DNA of 43,527 nucleotides. Origin: Sporosarcina limicola. Its GTDB lineage: Bacteria; Bacillota; Bacilli; Bacillales_A; Planococcaceae. Shown piece after piece: positions 1 through 7,867 of the stretch. Position numbers and translations under genes: made by a program. The stretch spans positions 1-43,527 of the forward strand of contig NZ_JADBEL010000028.1 of NCBI RefSeq assembly GCF_014873855.1, given 5' to 3'. Position 1 is the stretch's first letter; every line of letters begins with the position of its first letter. Under the pieces are notes generated by a model. That model was not told the DNA's origin. It did not search any database and saw only the letters and a program-made list of their open reading frames with translations.

Positions 1-268
1 TAGCTTTGACTGAACTTGGGGATTCACGAAATTCAGGAATAAAACTTCGGAAATAATAAACTAGCTAAATGCGACAACTATGTTGACAACTACCGATAAC
101 ACTAGTAGGCCAATATGAGGAAAACTATGTATCATACCCGCATCTATAATACATCATAGGTATGGTCTTTTGCTCCTTCAATAAATTTATCTGATTGGAT
201 TACTATAATTCCCAGACCTGCCCTATACATCAGCAGTACACTACTATATATTAAAACAAGGTGATGAT
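1..268. other. Left-edge stretch without a recognisable gene
   Basis: I see no convincing coding frame, RNA gene or repeat here. The DNA is AT-rich and stop-filled in all frames. A TTGACA lies at 83-88 and a TATAAT at 204-209, but neither has a good partner at 16-18 bases, so I call no promoter. A purine-rich ribosome-binding site (AAGGTGATG, 257-265) begins the next gene. Confidence 0.5.
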
Positions 269-1033
269 ATGAAAACAAACATTTACGTAAACAATGAAAA
301 ATTCATAACAGGAATGACCATGAAGGATGATGCCGAACTTGAACACAACAACATGGCTCTTCATGCCTGTGAAAACCCTGATTATATAGTGGAAAATCGT
401 AAGAAACTAGCTACTTCCCTTCATTGCGAGCTGCACAATTTCGTTTGTGCCAATCAAACACATAGCGCGAATTTCCATCGGGTAACGCTTGATGATAAAG
501 GGCGAGGCGCTGAGCAAATGGACACCGCCATTACGAATACAGATGCCCTATACACCTATGAGCCAAATTTAGTATTATGCAGCTTCACTGCCGATTGCGT
601 CCCCGTGATTTTTTACAATGAAGTGAACGGTCTCATTGGCGTAATTCATTCCGGATGGCAAGGTACAGTCAAAGAAATCTCCTTGAAACTTTTTGAGCAT
701 TTAACACAAGTTGAACAATGTAATCCGAGTGATTTACACGTCCAAATTGGTGCAGCGCTAAGCCAGGAAAATTTTGAAGTCGATGAAGATGTGTACTTAA
801 AATTCCAAGACCTTGGCTATGCGGATGATTTTATGTATACCAATGACCACACCCATAAGTATTATATTGACATTCAGCAAACCGTGAAAAAGCAATGTGA
901 GTTGGCAGGAATACCGGCCGAGCAAATTACGATTGATCAGACCTGTACGTATGTAAGCCTAGATGGTTTCTCTTATCGGCAAGACAAACAAAGCGGAAGG
1001 CATTTGAGTTTTATTATGAAAAAAGGCGATTGA
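269..1033 (+). CDS. pgeF: Peptidoglycan editing factor PgeF (YfiH/DUF152, laccase-domain family)
   Basis: This 254-residue protein belongs to the YfiH/Laccase_4 family. The family was first called polyphenol oxidase; the E. coli member removes wrongly incorporated L-Ser from peptidoglycan precursors, and purine-nucleoside phosphorolysis is reported for other members. The three family metal ligands are visible: His65 in NQTHS, Cys110 in FTADC and His127 in VIHSGW. Length matches the family. The ATG has AAGGTGATG directly upstream. The gene reads toward oriC, converges on selO and shares a bidirectional terminator with it. In many Bacillales pgeF lies near cell-division genes, so this location is not the usual one. 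The family call is firm; the physiological substrate here is inferred. Confidence 0.85.
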   Translation: MKTNIYVNNEKFITGMTMKDDAELEHNNMALHACENPDYIVENRKKLATSLHCELHNFVCANQTHSANFHRVTLDDKGRGAEQMDTAITNTDALYTYEPNLVLCSFTADCVPVIFYNEVNGLIGVIHSGWQGTVKEISLKLFEHLTQVEQCNPSDLHVQIGAALSQENFEVDEDVYLKFQDLGYADDFMYTNDHTHKYYIDIQQTVKKQCELAGIPAEQITIDQTCTYVSLDGFSYRQDKQSGRHLSFIMKKGD

Positions 1034-1080
1034 CCAAGTGGAGATAAAGTAACAATCGGTTTTATCAGCAAAATATATTC

Positions 1081-1119
1081 AAAAAAGCACATCGACTTTA
1101 TACACCGATGTGCTTTTTT
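1081..1119. terminator. Bidirectional terminator between pgeF and selO
   Basis: GCACATCG (1087-1094) pairs with CGATGTGC (1107-1114) across a short loop. The hairpin is flanked by A6 on the left and T6 on the right, so it can end transcripts from both converging genes. The selO stop codon abuts it at 1121. Confidence 0.85.
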
Positions 1120-1120
1120 A

Positions 1121-2584
1121 TTAGGTACCGCAAAAGGTTTGATAAGGAGTTGTTGACGCAGGCAATGTGGCGTATTCAGCCTGTTCGGTGGAGTGCATGT
1201 AAGGGTTTGAAAGAACACCCAAAAGTCTTTCCATCACGCTGTAGTCTCCATGTTCCACCGCGGCTTCCAGTGCCGCTTCCACCCGATGGTTCCGTGGGAT
1301 TAGCGCTGGATTGCTGTTACGCATCAACTGATTCGAGGAGGCTTTCGATTCCTGTTGTCTGCCTAGTCTCGCCTGCCAGAGTCCATGCCATGGAGCGAAT
1401 TCCGGAGTTCCAAACAGGACCGTATCTTCCGGCGTATCAAAAGTTAATGCGCGAAAGGTATTGGTATAATCCGCATGATACTTCTTCATCAAACTGAGGA
1501 GTTCATTAATAAAAGCCTCATCTTGTGTCTCTTCATTCAATATCCCCAGTTTTGCCCTCATTCCCGTGAGCCAATTCCAGTGATACAACCCCTTAAAACC
1601 CGAAATCTTATCCTGGGCCAGTTGGACAGCCTGCTCCTGGTTATCATGCAACAGCGGCAATAGGGTTTCAGCAAATCGCGCAAGATTCCACCCGGCAATA
1701 GTCGGCTGATTACCATAGGCATAGCGACCTTGCATGTCAATGGAACTGAACACCGTTTCCGGATCATAGGCGTCCATGAAGGCGCAGGGACCATAATCGA
1801 TGGTTTCTCCGCTAATGCTTATGTTATCGGTGTTCATCACCCCATGAATAAAACCAACCAGTTGCCATTTAGCAATAAGCTCAGCCTGGCGCTTGATCAC
1901 TTCCTGAAGTAGTGAAAGGTATCGGTTCTCATCAGCTTCGACGTCTGGAAAATGACGCTTTAGTGTATAGTCAGCCAGGGTCCGGAGTTCCTCAACTGTG
2001 CCCCATTTTGCAACGTATTGAAAGGTACCCACGCGCAGATGACTGGCAGCAACACGGGTCAGAATTGCACCAGGTAGCTCGGTTTCACGGATGACTGACT
2101 CACCAGATGTCACCACCGTCAGACTACGGGTGGTAGGAATACCAAGCGCATGCATAGCTTCGCTGATAATATATTCACGTAGCATCGGTCCTAGTGACGC
2201 TCGACCATCACCTCCGCGGGAATACGCCGTTCTACCTGAACCCTTAAGCTGAATATCAATCCTTTCACCATGGGGCGTGATCTGCTCGCCTAGCAACACA
2301 GCCCGGCCGTCCCCTAACATATTAAAATGCCCGAATTGATGCCCCGCGTAAGCTTGAGCAAGAGGCCAAGCACCTTCGGGAATCTGATTTCCAGCAATCA
2401 CCGCTACGCCATCCTCGCTTTGCAACGCCTGAACATTCAAACCTAGGGATGTCGCCAATTGATTATTGAGAATGATCAACTTCGGCGAGCGTACAGGGGT
2501 TGGGTTGACGTTGGTAAAAAATGATTTCGGCAGACGGGCATAACTGTTGTCTAAGTTCCATCCTGTTTCTTTACTCATTGTCAT
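1121..2584 (-). CDS. selO: Protein adenylyltransferase SelO (YdiU/UPF0061 family)
   Basis: This 487-residue protein has the pseudokinase-fold SelO/YdiU family signatures: [20 protein letters not shown] near residue 115, and HGVMNTDN followed by [10 protein letters not shown] near 250. The family transfers AMP from ATP to protein Ser/Thr/Tyr residues, with a role in redox homeostasis shown in E. coli and yeast. The bacterial short form has no C-terminal selenocysteine and ends TFCGT, as here. An AAGGAG site precedes ATG 2584; a second ATG two codons in is also possible. Sampled lines are about 50% G+C against about 43% in htrA, and the gene separates pgeF from the conserved rlmH block, so it may be a later insertion at this locus. 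That is an inference. Confidence 0.9.
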   Translation of the reverse strand: MTMSKETGWNLDNSYARLPKSFFTNVNPTPVRSPKLIILNNQLATSLGLNVQALQSEDGVAVIAGNQIPEGAWPLAQAYAGHQFGHFNMLGDGRAVLLGEQITPHGERIDIQLKGSGRTAYSRGGDGRASLGPMLREYIISEAMHALGIPTTRSLTVVTSGESVIRETELPGAILTRVAASHLRVGTFQYVAKWGTVEELRTLADYTLKRHFPDVEADENRYLSLLQEVIKRQAELIAKWQLVGFIHGVMNTDNISISGETIDYGPCAFMDAYDPETVFSSIDMQGRYAYGNQPTIAGWNLARFAETLLPLLHDNQEQAVQLAQDKISGFKGLYHWNWLTGMRAKLGILNEETQDEAFINELLSLMKKYHADYTNTFRALTFDTPEDTVLFGTPEFAPWHGLWQARLGRQQESKASSNQLMRNSNPALIPRNHRVEAALEAAVEHGDYSVMERLLGVLSNPYMHSTEQAEYATLPASTTPYQTFCGT

Positions 2585-2695
2585 CGTTTCTCCTTTTCTT
2601 CTTTTGTATAATGGTTTTTTCTTTTATGGAACAAAATTCATAAGCTATTTAGTATTTTTTTATAGTGCAACATGGGTAGAAAATTAAAACCTTCT

Positions 2696-3175
2696 TTACT
2701 TATGATACGGCGCCCCATTAATTATCCGAAAAGCCCGATAAACCTGCTCCAGCAAAATCAATTTCATCATCTGATGTGGAAAGGTCATCTTTGAAAACGA
2801 CAACAGCTCATCCGACCTCGTCATCACACTGTCATGCAAACCAAGTGATCCCCCAATTACAAACACCACTTTACTCCGCCCATACGTCATCAATGAATCC
2901 AAATCAGCTGCCAATTGTTCCGATGTTTTCATTTTTCCTTCGATAACAAGTGAAATGACGTAGGCATCTGCTCCGATTTTCGCAAGAATTCGCTCAGCTT
3001 CTTTTTTCTTGACAATTTCCATATCAGCTTCACCTAATGACTCCGGTGCTTTTTCATCAGTCACCTCTATCAAATCGATTTTCGCATAGGACCCGAGTCG
3101 TTTTGTAAACTCTTCAATGCCCATTTTTAAATACTTCTCTTTTAGTTTACCTACAGTCAAAATTATTATATTCAC
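2696..3175 (-). CDS. rlmH: 23S rRNA pseudouridine-1915 N3-methyltransferase RlmH (YydA/OrfX)
   Basis: This 159-residue SPOUT methyltransferase methylates pseudouridine 1915 in helix 69 of 23S rRNA on assembled 70S ribosomes, using SAM. The N-terminus ([15 protein letters not shown]), FVIGGSLGL (the SAM-binding knot loop) and the C-terminal stretch ending in [13 protein letters not shown] are diagnostic. Length is exactly typical. It is the homologue of staphylococcal orfX, the attachment gene for SCCmec; the C-terminal coding end at 2696-2720 is intact and no cassette-like insertion is seen beside it. The region between it and the CxxH/CxxC gene carries DnaA boxes. Confidence 0.97.
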   Translation of the reverse strand: MNIIILTVGKLKEKYLKMGIEEFTKRLGSYAKIDLIEVTDEKAPESLGEADMEIVKKKEAERILAKIGADAYVISLVIEGKMKTSEQLAADLDSLMTYGRSKVVFVIGGSLGLHDSVMTRSDELLSFSKMTFPHQMMKLILLEQVYRAFRIINGAPYHK

Positions 3176-3254
3176 AAGTTGTCCACCTTTTTTTATTTGT
3201 TATAAACAGAACTTATACACATATCCACAATACTTATCTACATCTTGTGTCTAC

Positions 3255-3419
3255 TTATTCGTTCGCCACAACATATAATGCAACCATTTCACAGTAAGCA
3301 CAGTTTGTGGATAACTTTTCTTCTTCCGCTATCGATTCCATTATTGGAAATTTTCCTTGCTCTGCCACAAAAACATCAAGTGTATGATTTATATGGGTTT
3401 CGCAGCTATACAACTTCAT
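3255..3419 (-). CDS. Small CxxH/CxxC protein (BA_5709 family)
   Basis: This 54-residue protein begins MKLYSCETHINHTLD and carries a CETH (Cys-x-x-His) pair near the N-terminus and CAYC (Cys-x-x-Cys) near residue 40. The two pairs probably bind one zinc ion. It matches the conserved Bacillales CxxH/CxxC family found between htrA and rlmH; function is unknown. The frame could extend upstream to 3455, but family members start at MKLYSC, so I chose ATG 3417-3419. The ribosome-binding site there is weak (AGTAGGGAT). It probably corresponds to B. subtilis yyzF (by synteny, from memory). A DnaA box at 3306-3314 encodes part of its KLSTN segment, so coding and replication-control functions overlap. 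Confidence 0.8.
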   Translation of the reverse strand: MKLYSCETHINHTLDVFVAEQGKFPIMESIAEEEKLSTNCAYCEMVALYVVANE

Positions 3420-3494
3420 CTTTATCCCTACTTTCGGTTTTTTTCTTTTACACAAAGTTATTCACAAATAATTCGATTTATCCACAAAGCGTGA

Positions 3495-3545
3495 AAATAT
3501 GAGAAAATCAGGCAGATAGCACTCACTTTGCTATTCTGCCTGATT
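3495..3545 (-). terminator. Intrinsic terminator after htrA
   Basis: The arms 3506-3522 and 3529-3545 (core ATCAGGCAG / CTGCCTGAT) form a long stem with one bulge. On the minus strand it is followed by TTTTCTCATATTTTC. It lies 43 bases beyond the htrA stop. Confidence 0.75.
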
Positions 3546-3587
3546 GTGGATAAGTTTTTATAATTAACTATGTGTACAATTTTATAA

Positions 3588-4838
3588 TTAGAACGAGGTT
3601 CCGTTCTTCAACACCATTTCAATTTCCATTAGTTGACCTTCCCGGTACACTTTCATGTGCATGGCGTCGCCCACTTCCTTTGCATTGTACAGATGTTTTC
3701 GTAGGCCGACCATGTCTTCAATTTTTTTGCCATCCATTTCTACGATTGTATCATATTTCTTAACTCGCGCTTGTTCTGCTGGTGATTTGGGAATGACATC
3801 CGTGATAACGACACCGGCTGTTACATCAGCAGGAAGTCCAAGTACTTCCCGTTGTTGTCGTGCTGGCACATCCCTAAGATCGAGTAATGTGACACCCATC
3901 GTCGGCCTGTCTACTACACCCTTCGTTTCAAGTTGTTCTATAATTGGCGTGGCAAGATTGATGGGAATTGCGAGTCCGATTCCTTCGACTGTTGCCTCTG
4001 ATATTTTCATCGAGTTGATGCCAATCAATTGGCCTGCCATGTTAATAAGCGCACCGCCCGAATTCCCTGGATTAATGGCGGCATCTGTTTGCAGTACATC
4101 CGCTTGCCAATCGATTGTTCCATTCTTGTCAAAGTCGATTGGGATGGAACGATCTTTTCCCGACACGACACCGACAGTTACAGAACCTGAAAAGCCAAGT
4201 CCAAGCGGATTTCCAATTGCGATGACCGGTTCACCACGTTTCAGTGCATCCGAATCACCGAATTCGACGATTGTAGTAACGTCTTTAGAATCAATCTCAA
4301 TCACTGCCAGATCTGTCCATATATCGCTAGCAATTAATCTTCCTTCTGTTTTCGTACCATCATCAAAAGTGATTTCAAGTACCTTTGCATCTTCTACGAC
4401 ATGCTGATTGGAAACAATATACGCCTTGTCTCCCTGCTTTTTATAAATAACACCTGAACCCGATCCTTTTTCAGCCGTCTTTTCTGCCGTTGACCAAAAA
4501 TCGCGGACCGTTTGTAAATTTGACACACCAACAACCGCATTCGCCACTTGTCCAACAATCTCCGTGACATCTGTATTCACATCCACTGAAAGTCGTTTAG
4601 TCTGTGTATTTCCTTTTGGCAGTTCCGATTGATTGGATTCCTGTTTTGGCGCACCATTTAGATTCGTCATTAAAAACCAGACAAGGAGTCCCCCGATGAC
4701 CGCACCAACTAACGATGGCAAAAAGCTACCTTTGCGCTTCGGTGGCTCGGTTGGCAGCCGTGTTGAATAATGCCGTTCATTTTCAGTTATAGGAAGTTCA
4801 TGCTCTCTTTTTTCAGGATTCTGATTAAATTCGTCCAT
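3588..4838 (-). CDS. Membrane-anchored HtrA/DegP-type serine protease with PDZ domain
   Basis: This 416-residue protein is the third Bacillus-type HtrA paralogue, HtrC/YyxA, which follows the wal operon in B. subtilis. It degrades or refolds damaged proteins outside the membrane. There is a cytoplasmic N-terminus (1-39), one membrane segment at about 41-58, a trypsin-like protease domain with the triad His146 (NQHVVE), Asp176 (WTDLAV) and Ser260 (GNSGGAL), and a C-terminal PDZ domain (about 310-410). All catalytic residues are present. AAAGGGAGAG precedes the ATG. A strong terminator between walJ and this gene suggests its own promoter. The exact paralogue name is inferred from synteny. Confidence 0.93.
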   Translation of the reverse strand: MDEFNQNPEKREHELPITENERHYSTRLPTEPPKRKGSFLPSLVGAVIGGLLVWFLMTNLNGAPKQESNQSELPKGNTQTKRLSVDVNTDVTEIVGQVANAVVGVSNLQTVRDFWSTAEKTAEKGSGSGVIYKKQGDKAYIVSNQHVVEDAKVLEITFDDGTKTEGRLIASDIWTDLAVIEIDSKDVTTIVEFGDSDALKRGEPVIAIGNPLGLGFSGSVTVGVVSGKDRSIPIDFDKNGTIDWQADVLQTDAAINPGNSGGALINMAGQLIGINSMKISEATVEGIGLAIPINLATPIIEQLETKGVVDRPTMGVTLLDLRDVPARQQREVLGLPADVTAGVVITDVIPKSPAEQARVKKYDTIVEMDGKKIEDMVGLRKHLYNAKEVGDAMHMKVYREGQLMEIEMVLKNGTSF

Positions 4839-4891
4839 ACTTCTCTCCCTTTCAGCTTCTACTATATAATCTTACCCTATTTACAGAAATT

Positions 4892-4922
4892 CAAAAATAA
4901 AAACCTTACCCGTAGGCAAGGT
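4892..4922 (-). terminator. Intrinsic terminator after walJ
   Basis: On the minus strand CCTTGCC and GGTAAGG pair, with one G-U wobble, around a UACG tetraloop. TTTTTATTTTT follows. It closes the walRKHIJ operon and separates it from htrA. Confidence 0.85.
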
Positions 4923-4938
4923 CCGTTTATATATTGCC

Positions 4939-5727
4939 CTATACGGTCACAAGTTCAGTCGGCTGATCAGCATCTGTATCATGTAAATGGACATATTCAC
5001 CCGTAATGATTCCACATGTTTCTAATGTCTGTGTAACACTCATTCTTGCAAGGTCTTTCATATTATTATCTTTGCTTAAATGTGACAGATAGATTTTCGT
5101 CTCTTTCTGCTCCACCACTTCGCTCATTGCCACCGCTGCATCCTCATTCGATACATGTCCGACATCGCTCAATATTCTTCGTTTGACCGACCACGGATAG
5201 CGTCCCATCTGCAACATACTCACATCATGATTGCTTTCAAAGACAAAGGAATCTGCACCCTTGATATATCCTTTCATCCTGTCACTTACATATCCCGTAT
5301 CCGTTATAATTGCCAATTTCCTATCTTTTTCATGAAAAACATAAAACATTGGATCGACGGCATCATGCGAAACAGCGAACGATTGAATGTCGATTGAACC
5401 AAATGATTGCACCGTTTCCATATCAAATTGAAACCGCTGTTCAAGTGGGATGTTGCCAACAAGACTGTCCATCGCTTGCCATGTCTTTTCATTGGCATAG
5501 ATCGGTGTCCCATACTTTCGTGCTACAACTCCAATACCTTTTATATGATCGCTATGTTCATGCGTTACAAATATACCATCAATTTGTTTCATGGAACGAC
5601 CAAGACCCGCCATAAGGCTATCCATCTTTTTCGCACTAAAGCCAGCATCAACAAGAAAAGCATGGTTATCATTCTCAATATAGATTGCATTGCCACTACT
5701 GCCACTTGCGAGCACACTAAAACGCAT
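4939..5727 (-). CDS. walJ: WalJ (YycJ) metallo-beta-lactamase-fold hydrolase
   Basis: This 262-residue protein has the metallo-beta-lactamase fold with the metal motif HxHxDH at His56, His58, Asp60 and His61 ([10 protein letters not shown]). It is the conserved last member of the wal operon. In Bacillus and Listeria WalJ/YycJ is linked to coordinating DNA replication or repair with cell division; the substrate is probably nucleic acid, but this is not settled. It starts 12 bases after the walI stop with GAGAGG upstream, so it is in the same transcript. A terminator lies just beyond its TAG. Confidence 0.93.
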   Translation of the reverse strand: MRFSVLASGSSGNAIYIENDNHAFLVDAGFSAKKMDSLMAGLGRSMKQIDGIFVTHEHSDHIKGIGVVARKYGTPIYANEKTWQAMDSLVGNIPLEQRFQFDMETVQSFGSIDIQSFAVSHDAVDPMFYVFHEKDRKLAIITDTGYVSDRMKGYIKGADSFVFESNHDVSMLQMGRYPWSVKRRILSDVGHVSNEDAAVAMSEVVEQKETKIYLSHLSKDNNMKDLARMSVTQTLETCGIITGEYVHLHDTDADQPTELVTV

Positions 5728-5739
5728 TACAAAAACCTC

Positions 5740-6552
5740 TCATTCGATGTCCTCTTCCTTTTTTTCAAGCTGGAATTCTATTACTTTACCTTCTATCGCA
5801 TTGATGAAATAATTTTCAATTTTACCATCTTTCAATTCTACATGGACACTCCACGTTGGAGCAAACACTTGCGTTTCCGTAAACTGAACTAATGTCGAAT
5901 AACCCAGCTTCATATTTATCACTTTTGAATCCTGTTTCAAATGACCGCGTGAAAATAATGAACCCAGTGCATCTATTGGAGATAGCAAATCTTTTTTATG
6001 GTTGAAGGTGACAAACTTCTCAAGCATATGCTGTTCATAATTTATCACTTCGCCTTCTTCATTCCAGTCCAACTTCAACATTGCCTTCTGGTTGAAATAG
6101 ATTGGAGTATCCTTGACTTGTTGGAAAAATAACGCTTGTTGTTCCTCTTCATTTACTTCCCATAGGATATATTCTCCACCATGAAGGATATATCTTGATA
6201 GAAACTCTGTGAACTCGTAGTCCCCTTTAGCATTTCGAACAGTTACCGGAGTCTTCATTTTAGAATGGAGTTCTGTTCCATTCAATACGTTGGTTTTTTG
6301 ATTCTCAAGACTTTTTAGCTGTTCATCCGTGAATATCAATGCTTTTGCGGATACGAAGGCTGAATCCTTATTCACATGTGGTAATTCCTTGACTACAATA
6401 TTTTCCAACTTCAGTGATTCCTCGGTTGATGTCTTCCCCATTACCTGCATATTTTGCGTCTCTAAGCTCCGGTTAATATAAAGCGAATACAGGAATACAT
6501 TCAATATCGAGAATACGATTATGAAAATCGTTTTTGTCTTATTCCAATCCAA
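5740..6552 (-). CDS. walI: WalI (YycI) regulator of the WalRK system
   Basis: This 270-residue protein has one membrane segment near the N-terminus (DWNKTKTIFIIVFSILNVFL) and an extracytoplasmic two-lobed YycI domain. WalI and WalH form a membrane complex with the sensor WalK and modulate its activity; in B. subtilis they restrain it. I chose TTG 6550-6552 as start. The family N-terminus is M-DWNKTK, and GGGAGGTGA lies five bases upstream, whereas the upstream in-frame ATG at 6600 has no such support. The start overlaps the end of walH by 14 bases, indicating translational coupling. Confidence 0.92.
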   Translation of the reverse strand: MDWNKTKTIFIIVFSILNVFLYSLYINRSLETQNMQVMGKTSTEESLKLENIVVKELPHVNKDSAFVSAKALIFTDEQLKSLENQKTNVLNGTELHSKMKTPVTVRNAKGDYEFTEFLSRYILHGGEYILWEVNEEEQQALFFQQVKDTPIYFNQKAMLKLDWNEEGEVINYEQHMLEKFVTFNHKKDLLSPIDALGSLFSRGHLKQDSKVINMKLGYSTLVQFTETQVFAPTWSVHVELKDGKIENYFINAIEGKVIEFQLEKKEEDIE

Positions 6553-7867
6553 CCTGTTCACCTCCCGAAAGTTCGGGTGAAAAGCGAATCCATGTACCAT
6601 TTGCCAGATAGAACCAGGATGGCTCCATGATGAACAATCTTTGTTCCCGATCGTGTTTCATGAAATAACCAGGTATAATTTCTTCAACGGTATCTAAATC
6701 CACTGTTTCCGAAGCTCGCAACATCTCGATGACTTCTATTCCTGATTTAAGAAATTTCACATCCGTTTGTAGCGTTAGATCCAGTGTATAGTAGGGTCTC
6801 ATATAACGGAAGACCAGATTATCTCCCCATACTTGTGTGATTTCGGTAGATCCAGGCGTATCGCCAAAAACCGGCAAGCCATGGACGAATAGCTGGTACT
6901 TCACATAACGTTTCTGCGGATTCATATACATATACCTGTATTCATCTGTCCAACCGCCATGTTCATTGACAAATTTAAGCGTATTCAGAAATATCTCGGA
7001 TGGTATTGCGGTTTCCGAACTTTCCGCAGATGGCAAGACATAATTCAATGTTTTCTTTTCTGTATCCACCTTCATCAATGCATGGTCATCCTGGTACTCC
7101 TCATGGTTAGATCCTGATTGGCTTAGTCGAACAGCATTAGGATCGGTAAATAAGGCATCCCGGAACCGAGATGGGACAATTTCCTTTTCATAATATGTGT
7201 TCCCGATGACTTCAATAGACGATGCCGGTACTGCTAAAAATGGTGATCTGTCTGGATCCACCTCCACGTATTCCCCGAGACCTCTTCCCCATGTCAAAAC
7301 AGAGCGGTTAAAAGTTCGATAATCCTCCACCTTCGCCTTTACCTTATACAGATAACCATTGTTCTTTCTACTGATGAAAATGACGTCCATCGAAATACCT
7401 GCTGGGTTCCAGTCGACCACAATACGATCAAAGGATGTTTCAGGAATATTGGCATCCGTGATATTTAAAACATTATCAAAAATAGGTAGGGGAACATCAC
7501 CATGAAAGTAGAGTGTAAGTCGATTCGGTTTCCGCATCAGTGCATCGAGCTTCGCAGCTGAGAAGCTATTATCTGCCAGTGTAAGGTCCGAAAATTCCCA
7601 CTTTTCAAGCTCTTTCATAACATATTCAATTTCAGTGGAATCATAGGTCCCCTTTAAATTCCCATCAAAATTCAACAGCAATTTATAAGGTTTGATGACC
7701 TCATCGATTATCTGTTTTTTAGCAATTGAAATATCGACCGTTGGTAATTGTTCAATTGTTTCATAACGGGGTGTATACGTCCATATTGCAAAGGTGAACA
7801 GGAAACTCAGCATGACAAGGATTAAAAGTACAATCGATTTAACTATCTCAATATATTTCAATCCCAT
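6539..7867 (-). CDS. walH: WalH (YycH) regulator of the WalRK system
   Basis: This 442-residue protein has a short cytoplasmic N-terminus, one membrane helix (about residues 8-30) and a large extracellular YycH domain. It works with WalI to tune WalK kinase activity according to wall status. CAGGAGGATGGTGA precedes the ATG, within the last codons of walK; the two genes overlap by 10 bases. It is weakly conserved in sequence, as usual for YycH; the call rests on size, topology and its fixed place between walK and walI. Confidence 0.92.
   Translation of the reverse strand: MGLKYIEIVKSIVLLILVMLSFLFTFAIWTYTPRYETIEQLPTVDISIAKKQIIDEVIKPYKLLLNFDGNLKGTYDSTEIEYVMKELEKWEFSDLTLADNSFSAAKLDALMRKPNRLTLYFHGDVPLPIFDNVLNITDANIPETSFDRIVVDWNPAGISMDVIFISRKNNGYLYKVKAKVEDYRTFNRSVLTWGRGLGEYVEVDPDRSPFLAVPASSIEVIGNTYYEKEIVPSRFRDALFTDPNAVRLSQSGSNHEEYQDDHALMKVDTEKKTLNYVLPSAESSETAIPSEIFLNTLKFVNEHGGWTDEYRYMYMNPQKRYVKYQLFVHGLPVFGDTPGSTEITQVWGDNLVFRYMRPYYTLDLTLQTDVKFLKSGIEVIEMLRASETVDLDTVEEIIPGYFMKHDREQRLFIMEPSWFYLANGTWIRFSPELSGGEQVGLE

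Larger units (their letters stand above)
3213..3553. promoter_or_regulatory. Oric-distal DnaA-box cluster (seven boxes)
   Basis: Perfect TTATCCACA boxes lie at 3478-3486 (+), 3306-3314 (-) and 3545-3553 (-). TTATNCACA variants lie at 3213-3221 (TTATACACA) and 3458-3466 (TTATTCACA). One-mismatch boxes lie at 3221-3229 (ATATCCACA) and 3234-3242 (TTATCTACA). Seven boxes in about 340 bases is far above chance. B. subtilis has a DnaA-box cluster at the syntenic yyzF-yydA position, from memory of published work, where such clusters damp initiation by titrating DnaA. One box sits inside the small coding gene here. Confidence 0.8.

Noticed and set aside
1108..1497. A 129-codon plus-strand frame overlapping the 3' end of selO
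   Set aside because: It is antisense to well-conserved SelO sequence and includes the terminator; there is no independent support.
2696..2730. Possible integration site of an SCC-like cassette at the rlmH 3' end
   Set aside because: The rlmH end is intact, but no recombinase gene or matching direct repeat is seen within the window. The region to its left is selO and pgeF.
3655..4407. A 250-codon open frame on the plus strand opposite htrA
   Set aside because: It is rich in Ser/Pro/Thr and lies wholly antisense to a clear protease gene. It has no ribosome-binding site or family resemblance, and is a shadow of codon bias.
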